Notes: generated by a model not told the origin, from the sequence alone. A stretch of 64,000 nucleotides of DNA from AP-15 sp963781215 (GCA_963781215.1 CAWAFE010000021.1:62001-126000), one strand, 5' to 3'. Positions 9,046 through 17,810 are shown, counted from the first letter of the stretch. A program made the numbers and translations.

Positions 9046-10335
9046 TCAATGCCCGGCTAGCACATCGAGCGCCGAGGCCCAGGCGTCCCATGTCTCGCGC
9101 ACGTCCTCGGGCGTGTGCGCCAGCGACACGTAGTATTTGGATTCGCCCTTGAGGATGCCGCGCTCGCGCAGCAGCGCGTTGAACCGCCGCATCATGTCCG
9201 CGTCGCCGCTCAGGGTGCCGCGGTAGTCGCGAATGGGCTGATTGGTGAAGACGACGTCGAACAGCGGCGGCTCACCCGTCACCTGGGCGGGAAGCCCGCT
9301 GCGCTTCAAGAGATCGGAAAGTGTGCCCATCAATTCCCGGCCGGTGGCAAAGAGGCGCTCGTAGGCGCCCGGCCGTCGCAGGATCTCCAACGTGGCGAGC
9401 CCGGCCGCCGCCGCCACCGGGTTACCCGACAGGGTGCCGACCTGCATCAGGAACCCCTCGTCGCCGACCGCGTTGCGGTCGAAATGGGCCATGATCTCGG
9501 CCCGGCCGGCGATCGCCGCCAGCGGAAAGCCGCCGCCGATAACCTTACCGAGCGTGCACAGATCGGGGACGACGCCGTAGTACTCCTGCGCGCCGCCATA
9601 GGCGAGGCGGAAACCGGTCACCACCTCGTCGAAGATCAGCGGCACGCCGTTCTCCGCAGTGATCCTACGCAGCGCCTGCAAAAAGCCGGGCGCCGGTGGG
9701 ATGATGCGCTGAAACGGCTCGACGATGACCCCGGCCAGCTCGTCCTTGTGCTCGCGCACCAGACCGGCGACGACATCGGCGTCGTTGAACGGGGCGATCA
9801 GGATCTCGTCGCGCAAGCTTCTCGGGATGCCGGCGGAATCCGGGATCGGCTGAGGGAAGTTGCCGGGCCGCTTGGGTGCCAGGCTCATCAGCGAATAGTC
9901 GCTCATGCCGTGATAGCCGCCCTCGAATTTGAGGATCTTGTCGCGGCGGCGGAACGCGCGGGCGGCGCGCATCGCGTAGAGGTCCGCCTCGGAGCCGGTG
10001 GAGACGAACCGCACCTGCTCGGCGCAAGGGACCGCCTCGACGATCGCCTCGGCCAGCTCGATGCCCCAGCGGTTATTGGCGAAGAAGGTCGTGCCCTGGG
10101 CGACGCGGGCTTGGGCCGCGGCGGTGACCTCGGGATGGGCGTGGCCGACCAGCATCGGCCCGGAGCCGAGCAGGAAGTCGACATACTCGCGGCCGTTCTC
10201 GTCCCACACTCGGCCGCCGCTTCCCTCGCGGATCACCACCTCGCCGGGGAAATTGCCGAAGGTGCCGCCCGGCAGGACCCGGTTTGCCTTCTCGACGAGC
10301 GCGCCTTCGAAGTCTTTCTCGGCCACCGCGTTCAC
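9046..10335 (-). CDS. Class III aminotransferase, glutamate-1-semialdehyde aminomutase-like
   Basis: This PLP enzyme has 429 residues when started at the GTG at 10335, which has AGGAGG upstream. The PLP lysine is K264 in LGKVIGGGFPL, and the PLP-binding aspartate is D236 in IFDEVVTGFR. The phosphate-binding turn is around VSTGSEADLYAMR. It belongs to the HemL-like branch of class III. I do not call it hemL, because it differs in detail from that enzyme and sits in a catabolic-looking operon with a dioxygenase. It could be an aminomutase or an omega-transaminase. A 186-base gap separates it from the monooxygenase gene upstream. Confidence 0.82.
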   Translation of the reverse strand: MNAVAEKDFEGALVEKANRVLPGGTFGNFPGEVVIREGSGGRVWDENGREYVDFLLGSGPMLVGHAHPEVTAAAQARVAQGTTFFANNRWGIELAEAIVEAVPCAEQVRFVSTGSEADLYAMRAARAFRRRDKILKFEGGYHGMSDYSLMSLAPKRPGNFPQPIPDSAGIPRSLRDEILIAPFNDADVVAGLVREHKDELAGVIVEPFQRIIPPAPGFLQALRRITAENGVPLIFDEVVTGFRLAYGGAQEYYGVVPDLCTLGKVIGGGFPLAAIAGRAEIMAHFDRNAVGDEGFLMQVGTLSGNPVAAAAGLATLEILRRPGAYERLFATGRELMGTLSDLLKRSGLPAQVTGEPPLFDVVFTNQPIRDYRGTLSGDADMMRRFNALLRERGILKGESKYYVSLAHTPEDVRETWDAWASALDVLAGH

Positions 10336-10521
10336 GACGTCGCCTCCTCGATGATCTCGCGGCGATCCCTGGAGCGCGTGCGCGCAGCAGGGATCGCGGT
10401 GGGGTGAAGTATGTCCTCCCATATCTGGTATCGGCAAGATTTTTGGTCGCCGAGTCCGGCCGACGGCGCGATCACGGCGGCTCGTGGCCTTGGTCGGCTA
10501 TTCGGAAACTTTCTGCACGGT

Positions 10522-11997
10522 CTATTGGTCTCGGATCTTGGCTTCGAGCCCGTCGAGCAGCGCCATGATCCGGTCGATGTGTGCGTCCCTGTCGTAGAGG
10601 CCGTAGAGTGCGCCAGCGAGCCGCACCGGGTCGCCCGAATAGTACCGTTCGTAGAGCTGCTGGCGGCCCGAGAAGGAGGAGACGGCGGCGTCGAAGCCGA
10701 GGCGGAACAGCTTGACGCGGGTCGCGGCGTCGGCGTTGGCCGCCTGGAAATAGGTCGCCACGTCGGCCGCGGCGGGCCCCGAGAGCTCGGCATAGGACGG
10801 GACCGCGACGAGCCCGCCGGCGCCCAAAGTCTGGACGATCTCGCACATCCGCACAAACATCCGCGGATACATCATGCGCACCGTCCACAGCGGCATCGCC
10901 GCCGGGGTCATGACGCCATAGGGGCTGGGAGCAGCGTCGGCCTCGCTCGCGCGCAGGCAGGCGCGCACGAACTCGGTATATTGGATCAGTTCGGCCAGCA
11001 TCCCCTGCACGTGCAGGTGCTGGTCGATGTTGGTCGATTTCGCGATGGCGAAGGCGAGCCCCATCATGAACTCGGCCTTGGCGAGGTTCTTGGTCGAGAA
11101 CTGATGCATGATTTGCGGCATCATGCCGGTGCGGTCGTAAAGGCCGTTGCAGAGGTCGGCGTCGCGGTGGATGAAGACCCGCTCCCACGGCACCGGCACG
11201 TCGTCGAAGACGACCACCGCGTCGGTTTCGTCGAAGCGCGAGGATAAGGGATAGTCCATCGCCGAGGCAGCATTCTGGTGCATCACCGAAGGGCGGCAGA
11301 TGAAGCGCAGGCCCGGCGTGTCGACCGCGACGCTGAAGCCGATCGCGTAAGGCTCGGCTTCCTTGCTGTTGGCGATGTAGGTCGATGGCATGACCAGGAG
11401 GTCGTTGGCATAGGCGCACAGCGTCGAGACCATGCGCGCGCCGCGGATGACGATCCCGCTGTCCGTTTCTTTGACGATCTTAGCGGCCAGGTCTTTGGAC
11501 TGCTGCTCGACCGGTTTCGAGCGGTCGACCTGCGGGTTGACCAGCGTGTGGGTAAGGCAGAGGTCGCGGTCGCGGATCTGGGCGTGGTAGGCCTGCAGAT
11601 TGTCGGCGAAGCGCTGGTCGCGTTGGCCGAACTCGGCGGCGGCGCCGGCGAGCCCGGTGACGAAGATGTTCATGAAGTCGGGGCTCCGGCCGAACATGCC
11701 GCAGGTCGCATCCATCCAGATCTTGACCATCTCGCGGCGGCGGACGAGGTCGTCGACCGAATGCGGCACCAGAAACGAGAGCCCGACCCGCTCGCCGTTT
11801 GCCGGTAAGGCAAAGGTCATCCGCTCGCCGAGCGCCGGGTCGTGCTGCATATCGTAGAGTGCCGCCAGGCTTTGCGCTGCACCGGCAAAGCGCGGGTCGG
11901 TGGTGACGTCCTTCACCCGTTCGCCGTCGATGAACACCTGGCGGCCGTCGCGCAGCGACTCCAACGACTCCTTCCCGGTGCGAATGCCCACTCCCAT
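10522..11997 (-). CDS. HpaB-family flavin-dependent monooxygenase (4-hydroxyphenylacetate 3-hydroxylase type)
   Basis: At 491 residues this matches the large oxygenase component of two-component FADH2 hydroxylases in size and layout. It has an N-terminal domain starting VGIRTGKESLESLRDGRQV, a middle barrel and a helical C-terminal domain. It probably hydroxylates a phenol or similar aromatic ring, with reduced flavin supplied by a separate reductase that is not in this window. The ATG at 11997 has GAGGGAGGG just upstream. It lies 14 bases after the GST gene and is likely in one operon with GST, the EthD-like protein and the VOC protein. The family also contains PvcC and 4-hydroxybutyryl-CoA dehydratase, so the reaction is uncertain. 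Confidence 0.82.
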   Translation of the reverse strand: MGVGIRTGKESLESLRDGRQVFIDGERVKDVTTDPRFAGAAQSLAALYDMQHDPALGERMTFALPANGERVGLSFLVPHSVDDLVRRREMVKIWMDATCGMFGRSPDFMNIFVTGLAGAAAEFGQRDQRFADNLQAYHAQIRDRDLCLTHTLVNPQVDRSKPVEQQSKDLAAKIVKETDSGIVIRGARMVSTLCAYANDLLVMPSTYIANSKEAEPYAIGFSVAVDTPGLRFICRPSVMHQNAASAMDYPLSSRFDETDAVVVFDDVPVPWERVFIHRDADLCNGLYDRTGMMPQIMHQFSTKNLAKAEFMMGLAFAIAKSTNIDQHLHVQGMLAELIQYTEFVRACLRASEADAAPSPYGVMTPAAMPLWTVRMMYPRMFVRMCEIVQTLGAGGLVAVPSYAELSGPAAADVATYFQAANADAATRVKLFRLGFDAAVSSFSGRQQLYERYYSGDPVRLAGALYGLYDRDAHIDRIMALLDGLEAKIRDQ

Positions 11998-12011
11998 GCC
12001 CTCCCTCTCGA

Positions 12012-12731
12012 CTAAGCCGGCGGGTCGAGCTCCGGGTAATGCCGGAAGATGCCGTGCTGGTTGAATGCGATCCGGCGGCTCGACGCCAAATAAGCCGCGA
12101 TGCGGGGACGGGCGGCGACCCGGTCGTGCAAGGCGACGGCCCGCGGATATTTCGGCTCGAGCCGCGCCATCGCGCGGGGAAAGGCATAGCGCAGCCCGGC
12201 CACGATCTGAAACAGCGACAGATCGGGGTAGGAGAGCCGCGCCCCGACAAGATGCGGGTTGTCGGGCTTGCTGCGCGTTAGCAACTTTTCGAAATAGCCG
12301 AGGTATTTCGGCATCCGCGATTTGACGAAGTCGGCGGCGCGCGCCCGCGCCTCCGTGCGCTGGTCCTCGTAATAGAGGCTGCCGGCGATCGGATGATGGG
12401 TGTCGTGGATCTCGTCGACGAAGTCGGCGATCGTCAGCTGCAATTGATGCGCCCAGAACCGGCCGGCTTCGGCCGATGGTGCAAGGGCGTGACGGTCGCC
12501 GAGGAACAAGAGGATGTTCGCGGTCTGGCCGATCAAGAGCCTGCCGCTCTTCAGGTAGGGTGGGGCGAAGGGCGGCCGCTCCGCGTCCTCGCCGAGGAGG
12601 CGCATCATCGCGCTCTCGCCGCCCGCCTCCCTGGCGACATCGAGATAGTCGGCCGCGGCCTCCTCCAGGGCGAGGCGGACAAATTCGCCGCGGCCCTGTA
12701 TCCCGGCCCAGTAATAAAGCTCGTAGGGCAT
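12012..12731 (-). CDS. Glutathione S-transferase family protein
   Basis: This 239-residue protein has the thioredoxin-like N-terminal half (YELYYWAGIQGRGEFVRLALEE) and an all-helical C-terminal half. The conserved SYPDLSLFQIVAGL stretch corresponds to the N-capping and hydrophobic-staple motif of GSTs. The N-terminal part resembles sigma- and mu-type GSTs, where the tyrosine near residue 7 activates glutathione. Between the HpaB-type monooxygenase and the EthD-like protein, it could conjugate or isomerise an oxidised aromatic product. That role is inference. The gene starts 10 bases after the preceding stop. Confidence 0.8.
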   Translation of the reverse strand: MPYELYYWAGIQGRGEFVRLALEEAAADYLDVAREAGGESAMMRLLGEDAERPPFAPPYLKSGRLLIGQTANILLFLGDRHALAPSAEAGRFWAHQLQLTIADFVDEIHDTHHPIAGSLYYEDQRTEARARAADFVKSRMPKYLGYFEKLLTRSKPDNPHLVGARLSYPDLSLFQIVAGLRYAFPRAMARLEPKYPRAVALHDRVAARPRIAAYLASSRRIAFNQHGIFRHYPELDPPA

Positions 12732-12741
12732 TGCGCCGCGC

Positions 12742-13378
12742 CTAAGCCGCGCGCTGGTATCTTCGGCAGACCAGGCGCAGGCGGTCGCTGATGTGCGGGC
12801 GCACATCAGCGGGCATCGGCGTCGACTCGCTGGCGCGCTTCCATTCGGGGCTGCTCGGGATCCCCGGCGATGCGAGGTGGTAGAGCGCCACATATCTCGG
12901 GTTGCCGCCGGCGGCGCGGAAGCGGCGGGCGGAACGGACGCCGGGCACTCGCGCGAGTGCCGGCACGTGCTCGGTGTCGTACCAGGCGTTGAACGCAGTT
13001 TCGACCGCGGCCGAGGGGGTCATCGCCACCAGCAGGATGGCGCCGGCACCCTCGGGTGCGGACCTGTCGCCGGGCAGGATTCTGATCGCCCTCGAAGCGC
13101 AGCAGGCGCCGGCACTTCGCGGTCACCCGCTTCGACCACGGCGACAAATTCTCGCCGCCAATCGCCCGATAGGCCGAGCTCTGCAAGACCGCCAGGCCGG
13201 CGAGGTCGTAGGTGGCGACCGACTGTCGCGCGTCCTCGGCGCCGATCCAGCGCTGGCAGGTCAGAAACCCCGCGACGCGCTGCCGCTCGGGAATGTGCTC
13301 CAAATCATACCAGTCGTTGAACTCGTCCTCGGCGACGTTCGAGAAATCGAATGCCGCGATCAGCAGGCCGTTTGCCAT
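12742..13378 (-). pseudogene. Tandem EthD-like (dimeric alpha-beta barrel) protein, frame broken
   Basis: The ATG at 13378 has GGAGGG upstream. The first half carries FNDWYDLEHIPERQRVAGF. The second half carries FNAWYDTEHVPALARVPGV in another frame. Both are ferredoxin-like EthD/antibiotic-monooxygenase-type repeats, so this is an internal duplication. The switch lies at the two T at 13080-13081. Dropping one base gives FEGDQILPGDRSAPEGAG and one 211-residue protein. Small EthD-like proteins often occur with ring-modifying oxygenases, as here beside HpaB, GST and VOC genes. Whether the break is real or a sequence error cannot be told from one read of the sequence. Confidence 0.7.
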
Positions 13379-13406
13379 CGTCGTTCCCTCCGTGTGCGGC
13401 AGATGC

Positions 13407-13847
13407 CTAAGGCGCCATGCCCTTGTCGGCCAGCTCGCGCAACGCGTTCTCGTTCTTGTCGAGGTCGAAGCCCATCGCGCGCAACACCTGCGGCGCCTTG
13501 GTGAACTGAATATTCGAATATTCGATGATTTCGATGCGATTGCCCCACGGGTCGAGAAAATCGAGGAACGGTCCCGGCAAGAGCTTGCCGCCGGCGGCCT
13601 CGACCCGGTCGCGAACGCTCGTGCGGTCGTCGACGACAAGGCCGAAATGCCGGCGCCTGTCCTCGTGCGGCGTCGGCGTCTCCATCATGTTGATGAACTG
13701 GTCGCCGAGCTCGATAAAGGCGTTGCCTCCCCGCTTGGCGCGCAAGGTGAAGTCGAAGATCTTGCCGTAAAATTCGAGCGCCTCGTCGATGTCGCCGACC
13801 TCGATGGCGACGTGGTTGATGCCGACGAGCCGCGGCTTGCTGGTCAT
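13407..13847 (-). CDS. VOC-superfamily protein (glyoxalase/extradiol dioxygenase fold)
   Basis: This 146-residue protein has two beta-alpha-beta modules: the first begins GINHVAIEVGDIDEALEFY and the second begins RHFGLVVDD. A metal-binding His (INHVAI), a second His (RRHFGLV) and a terminal Glu (NRIEIIEY) are in the positions used by VOC metalloenzymes. Members isomerise, epimerise or cleave substrates next to a bound metal. With the adjacent GST and hydroxylase it may handle an oxygenated aromatic intermediate, which is inference. About 30 residues after the fold are extra. Confidence 0.8.
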   Translation of the reverse strand: MTSKPRLVGINHVAIEVGDIDEALEFYGKIFDFTLRAKRGGNAFIELGDQFINMMETPTPHEDRRRHFGLVVDDRTSVRDRVEAAGGKLLPGPFLDFLDPWGNRIEIIEYSNIQFTKAPQVLRAMGFDLDKNENALRELADKGMAP

Positions 13848-13882
13848 GCGATCCTCCGTCCTGGCCGAGGCAAATCCCGCTG

Positions 13883-13888
13883 ATTATA
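13883..13888 (-). promoter_or_regulatory. Candidate -10 element (TATAAT) upstream of the VOC-GST-HpaB operon
   Basis: On the minus strand a perfect TATAAT lies 36 bases before the VOC start codon. I see no good -35 at 17 bases. The rest of the 297-base gap (13848-14144) shows no gene. It holds two similar 20-base stretches around 13908-13927 and 13948-13968, both containing GGATCGAT. Confidence 0.35.
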
Positions 13889-14144
13889 ATACGCCTGCCA
13901 CAAAATGCCGGGATCGATTTTGATCGGAGCATCGAGAGCGGTGTTGCCCGGATCGATCTTGAACCGGCCGGCCGAGATCCGAGCCACGGCCTGTGCGACA
14001 TGTGGAGAAGTGGCCCGCGGAAATCCGGCCTTTGGCCTAACTGGCCCAAAGGGACGGCTTTACCCGATGTTTCGCGCTTCGCAACAGTGGGGCTGCAACC
14101 TGTCGGCCGGTGCTCCGATTGGTGAGCCCGAATTGGCGCAGGCT

Positions 14145-15047
14145 CTAGACCATATGTCTGATTACTCCGCCGCTGCCAGCGAGATTACTGAAATCGCTGT
14201 AGCTTCCCGTGCCCATGCCGGTGTCGGCAAAGATGCCGTGGTCGGCGATCCAGGCGCGCGTTTCGGCGTGCGCCTCTGCGGTGTAGGGCTCGAACACGAG
14301 GCGCTCGCCGGGGCCCCATCGGCGGGTATCCATCAGTGCCTGGAACCGCTCCGGGAATTCGTTCCGATAGTAGTGGGTGTAGCGGTCGGGGCGCAGATCG
14401 AGGTCGCGTTGGGCACGGCGCAGCGCGCGGAAGAACCTGCGCAGATCCTCGGGGTCGGGGTTGCCGTGGATCATCGTGGCGATCATGAAGCTCGTGTCGA
14501 TGATCTTGCGAAAGCCCAATTGCTCGGCGAAATAGTAGGGGCCGCTGAATAAGGCCGCCGCCGGCGCCTCACCGTCGACCAGCAATTCCATCCGGCGGAA
14601 GAGGAGGCCGTCCTTGAACGCAAGATTGATCCGATCGGCCGGGAGATAGGGTTCGAGCGCCTGAATCGTCGAATAGTGGCTGCCCGATTGCCAGCCGACC
14701 GAGATCGGCACGCCGGCGAGGTCCGCCGGTTCACGCACCGGAGAATTCGCCGCCACGAAAATCCCGGCCGGCGCCACCGAATAGAGGTCGGCATAGAGCC
14801 GGCCGTGGCCCGAGGCGGCGGCGATGTTGACGGTCCAATGGCAGGCGCAGCTGACATCGGACTTGCGCCCCGCCTCGAACGATTGGAACGCACCGACCCG
14901 CTCGCCCCCCTTGTCGTGGTGCCGGCCGGCGGTGGCGCGCACCAGCTCGCGGAACTCGTAGTCGAGGCCTTCGTCGGTAAAGTAGCCCTTTTCCTCGGCG
15001 ATCCATTCCTGCAGGCGGAAATGCGGCTCGATGATGAACTTGGCCAT
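14145..15047 (-). CDS. NMT1/THI5-like substrate-binding protein without signal peptide
   Basis: This 300-residue protein of the periplasmic-binding-protein type II fold resembles ABC substrate-binding proteins. The lobe-1 start reads IIEPHFRLQEWIAEEKGYF, and the hinge region reads LAGVPISVGWQSGSHYSTIQALE. The ATG at 15047 has AGGAGG upstream. No signal peptide or membrane segment precedes the domain, so it is probably cytoplasmic. No ABC permease or ATPase is near. It may be a binding or enzymatic protein of the NMT1-like group, such as those used in pyrimidine or aromatic metabolism. It lies upstream of the VOC gene on the same strand. Confidence 0.7.
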   Translation of the reverse strand: MAKFIIEPHFRLQEWIAEEKGYFTDEGLDYEFRELVRATAGRHHDKGGERVGAFQSFEAGRKSDVSCACHWTVNIAAASGHGRLYADLYSVAPAGIFVAANSPVREPADLAGVPISVGWQSGSHYSTIQALEPYLPADRINLAFKDGLLFRRMELLVDGEAPAAALFSGPYYFAEQLGFRKIIDTSFMIATMIHGNPDPEDLRRFFRALRRAQRDLDLRPDRYTHYYRNEFPERFQALMDTRRWGPGERLVFEPYTAEAHAETRAWIADHGIFADTGMGTGSYSDFSNLAGSGGVIRHMV

Positions 15048-15236
15048 GGCTTGCCTCCTCGGCAACGGGCCCCTGATTTAGCAAAACCGACTTGGCGATG
15101 GAAGACGCCGGCAAAATTGTCGTAATTTTGTAATGAAGTCCTGTGTGCGAGCTTTCGCAACTGGGCTGTCGCTGTTAATTTCTCGCAAATAATAGCGGAA
15201 ACAGCGGGGTCGGGCAGTTTGGCGGAGGAGGGTGCG

Positions 15237-15620
15237 ATGCGCCGTTTCGAGACAATAACCGCGGCCGTGCTGCTCGCCGCGACGTTGCCGTCGGCAGAAC
15301 TCATCTGCGGCCGACAACCCCTCGCCGGCTCCGGCCGCGGTGATCTGCGTCTCGGGTGTGGCGGGCGGACGTTGCGCTGGTGGCGTCGGCTTATTGAGCC
15401 GCTTGGCGAGTGCGCCGGTGGCGGAAGATCGCGAGCCCGGCAAGGGCCACGCCCAGCAGCGAGAGGCCAGCCGGGGCCACGCCCAGCGATGAGAGGCCGT
15501 TCGGCCGCGGAAGCCGCTTGCTCTCTGCTGCGATGCGGTTGCGGTGCACTATCGCCGTCACCTGCCGGTCGGTCTCGGCGAAGGCTACGGCATAAGCTGC
15601 GAGAGGCAGATCGGGGCTGA
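15237..15620 (+). CDS. Possible small secreted protein (weak)
   Basis: An ATG with GGAGGAGGG seven bases upstream opens a frame. Its first residues, MRRFETITAAVLLAATLPSA, look like a signal peptide. The remainder is Gly/Arg-rich and not protein-like, and it runs antiparallel into the 3' end of the PEP-CTERM-like gene. The frame may end early or be shifted. I list it only because of the start signals. The 15048-15236 stretch upstream shows nothing else. Confidence 0.22.
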   Translation: MRRFETITAAVLLAATLPSAELICGRQPLAGSGRGDLRLGCGGRTLRWWRRLIEPLGECAGGGRSRARQGPRPAARGQPGPRPAMRGRSAAEAACSLLRCGCGALSPSPAGRSRRRLRHKLREADRG

Positions 15621-16022
15621 AGCCCTCAGCGGTGCTGTTCGGGCTCGGCACCGGCGCTTGGGACCACGCAGCCTGGTCTTGAACCTGATCGATGGTCAGG
15701 TCCGCCTGGTACACGAAAAAGCCCGTCGCCTTGGGAGAGGTGTATTCGCTGTTCGGCACCAGAATCTCGATCGTCAAGCCGTCGGCCATCGGGCCATCAG
15801 AAGACCAGAACCCGAAATTCGACGGGTTTGTGTCGATCGGTCTGTTGATGTTGCTATCGGCACAGGCAGGGGTCGGCAGATGGCAAAAGGCGCGCAGCTG
15901 ATCATCCCGCCCGAGCTGCCCTCCGGGGGAAGATCGGCTGTCATCGGCCGTGCCGCGGCGCAGGCCACGAGTGCGGCCAGCACCAGGACGCCCCCCGACA
16001 TGCCGAGAAACACCCTACGCAT
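15391..16022 (-). pseudogene. PEP-CTERM-like surface protein, frame broken and sorting motif degenerate
   Basis: The first frame (ATG at 16022) encodes MRRVFLGMSGGVLVLAALVA, a signal peptide with a lipobox-like cysteine next. The second frame, ending at 15391, encodes the mature part: SNINRPIDTNPSNFGFWSSD, then LTIEILVPNSEYTS. It ends LPRP followed by a hydrophobic helix (LSLLGVALAGLAIF) and RHRRTR. That ending is the shape of a PEP-CTERM sorting signal, with the VPEP core changed to LPRP. The frames join only if about one base is missing between 15860 and 15990. No exosortase is in the window. The helix contains a 30-base tandem duplication. The function is unknown, presumably secreted or exopolysaccharide-associated. 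Confidence 0.5.
15444..15503 (-). repeat. 30-base tandem duplication inside the C-terminal helix of the PEP-CTERM-like gene
   Basis: Two adjacent 30-base units (15444-15473 and 15474-15503) share 24 of 30 bases. In the gene they encode two ten-residue copies, GLSSLGVAPA and GLSLLGVALA, so the sorting helix has been lengthened by an in-frame duplication. Confidence 0.7.
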
Positions 16023-16370
16023 CGGAATCCCGCTCGACCATTACCAGCGAGCTGAGCAAACTTGATGCCAAATCGTAATCGCATTCATAACAGAGGCTTG
16101 GGAAGGGCTAGCCTCATCCGGTGTAAGAAAATTCGACACTTTCAATCAGCCTTACGATCCCGGAGTTACCGAAAGGCATGAACATGGCACCGCGCCGACT
16201 GCCCTGTCTCGGACAGGCACGATCGGCAAGTTATCCCATAACATATTGTGACAACTTACTGTTAATCATATGATGCAGTCGCATGGCGCGCCTCGGAGGC
16301 GGTGCCGCGCGCGTGCCGGAACCGGCATCCGAAGCTGTCGGACTTCTTTACACCCTACCCTCCCCCGGGC

Positions 16371-16398
16371 TTGACCGATGGTCGGGCCGGCCTATCCT
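16371..16398 (+). promoter_or_regulatory. Candidate sigma-70-type promoter for the LLM oxidoreductase gene
   Basis: TTGACC (16371-16376) and TATCCT (16393-16398) are separated by 16 bases, and the predicted start is about 25 bases before the ATG at 16431. The surrounding gene-free stretch, 16023-16430, is AT-richer around 16225-16275. It also contains a short perfect hairpin, CCTGTC-TCG-GACAGG (16203-16217). I see no other gene in it. Confidence 0.5.
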
Positions 16399-16430
16399 GC
16401 GGTGGTCCGGGATCGCCGGTGGAGGGCGTC

Positions 16431-17501
16431 ATGCTGTTCGGGGTGCAGTTCTTCCCCGACGTCAAACCGGAGCAGAAGCCGGCCGCCCGGTATTTCGGGG
16501 AAGCGCTCGCTCTCGCTGAGGAATCGGAACGCCTCGGCTTTGGCCATATCCGCATCGTCGAGCATTATTTTCAGTATTATGGCGGCTATAGCCCCAACCC
16601 GATGCTGTTCCTGGCTGCCGCGGCGCAGCGCACGCGCACCACCCGGCTGGTTACCGGCGCGGTCCTGCCGGTATTCAACCACCCACTCAAGCTCGCCGGC
16701 GAGATCGGCATGCTCGACGCGATCAGCAACGGCCGCCTCGATGTCGGGTTCGCGCGCGCCTTTCTGCCGCACGAGTTCCGCCGCTTCGGCCGCTCGCCCG
16801 ATGAATCGGTCGCCCGCTTCCGCGAGGGCATCGAGCAGGTCGAGCTGCTGCTGACGCGGGAAAACGTGACCCATCGCGGCCGCTTCCATACGATCGAGAA
16901 CACGACCTCGCTGCCGCGGCCGACCCAGCAGCCGCGCCCGAAATTCTACATCGCCGCCCAGAACACCGCCGATTCGTTCACGTTTGCCGGCCGTATGGGC
17001 CATGCGGTGATGGCGATCCCGCTGACCGGCGCCACGATGCGCCCGCTGCTCGCCGCTTATCGCGCGGCCTGGAAGGCGGCCGGCCACCCCGGCGCGGGCG
17101 AGGTCATGCTGGCCTTTCACATGTTCTGCGCCGAAGACGGCGAGCGCGCCCGCGCCTATGCGGCGCCGTTTCTCGACGCCTATCTGCATTCGCTGGTCGA
17201 GGCCGCGGGCGACTGGCTCGACGGCCGTGCCTCGCAGGATTATCCGGGCTACGACCGGATGATCGAGAAGCTGCGGCAGTCGACCGCCGCCGACCAGATC
17301 GCGTCGGGTGCGGCCTGGATCGGCTCGCCGGACGAGATCGCCGCCGCAATCGCCCGCGTGCGAGAAGAGTTCGGCGGGTTCGAGCACGCCTCGCTGCAGG
17401 TCAATTTCAACATGATCCCGCTGGCCGCAGCGCAGGCCTCGATGCGCCTCTTTGCCGAGCGGGTGATGCCGCGCTTTACCGAGGTCCGACACCCCGCTTA
17501 A
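16431..17501 (+). CDS. LLM-class (bacterial luciferase-like) flavin-dependent oxidoreductase
   Basis: This 356-residue TIM-barrel protein opens MLFGVQFFPDVKPEQ. It has the family strand-helix pattern, including GFGHIRIVEHYF, TRLVTGAVLPVFNHPL and GRLDVGFARAF. The C-terminal part has AAWIGSPDEIAAAIARVREEF, typical of the group. LLM enzymes use FMN or F420 to oxidise diverse substrates. The ATG at 16431 follows GGTGGAGGG. In-frame upstream codons exist but are not protein-like. It is first of four co-directional genes (DUF4242, MFS transporter, amidohydrolase), probably one functional set. The substrate is unknown. Confidence 0.83.
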   Translation: MLFGVQFFPDVKPEQKPAARYFGEALALAEESERLGFGHIRIVEHYFQYYGGYSPNPMLFLAAAAQRTRTTRLVTGAVLPVFNHPLKLAGEIGMLDAISNGRLDVGFARAFLPHEFRRFGRSPDESVARFREGIEQVELLLTRENVTHRGRFHTIENTTSLPRPTQQPRPKFYIAAQNTADSFTFAGRMGHAVMAIPLTGATMRPLLAAYRAAWKAAGHPGAGEVMLAFHMFCAEDGERARAYAAPFLDAYLHSLVEAAGDWLDGRASQDYPGYDRMIEKLRQSTAADQIASGAAWIGSPDEIAAAIARVREEFGGFEHASLQVNFNMIPLAAAQASMRLFAERVMPRFTEVRHPA

Positions 17502-17531
17502 CATGTCCCCATCGCAGGAAATGGAGGAACA

Positions 17532-17810
17532 ATGCGCAGATTCATCATCGAGCGCGAACTGCCGGCGATCGGCAGCGCTGAGCGACAAGCCCTGAAAGAG
17601 GCGGCACAGAAATCGAACGCCACCCTCAAGGAGCTCGGTCCCGATATCCAATGGGTCGAGAGTTATGTCGCGGGCGACAAGACTTTTTGCGTCTACCTGG
17701 CGCGCGACGAGGCGATCATCCAGGAGCACGCGCGCCGCAGCGGCTTCCCGGCGAACAAAGTCACCGAGATCCGCCGCATGATCGACCCGACTACGGCGAC
17801 CGAGGCTTGA
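17532..17810 (+). CDS. DUF4242 small protein
   Basis: This 92-residue soluble protein opens MRRFIIERELPAIG, typical of DUF4242. It has the conserved WVESYVAGDKTFCVYLA and the ending VTEIRRMIDP. Members have a ferredoxin-like fold and are often described as putative nickel-binding proteins, with no established reaction. It has a GGAGGAAC site upstream and begins 30 bases after the LLM gene. Confidence 0.78.
   Translation: MRRFIIERELPAIGSAERQALKEAAQKSNATLKELGPDIQWVESYVAGDKTFCVYLARDEAIIQEHARRSGFPANKVTEIRRMIDPTTATEA

Noticed and set aside
9046..10335. hemL of tetrapyrrole synthesis
   Set aside because: The enzyme sits in an accessory operon with a dioxygenase and differs from HemL in several stretches, so only the HemL-like class is claimed.
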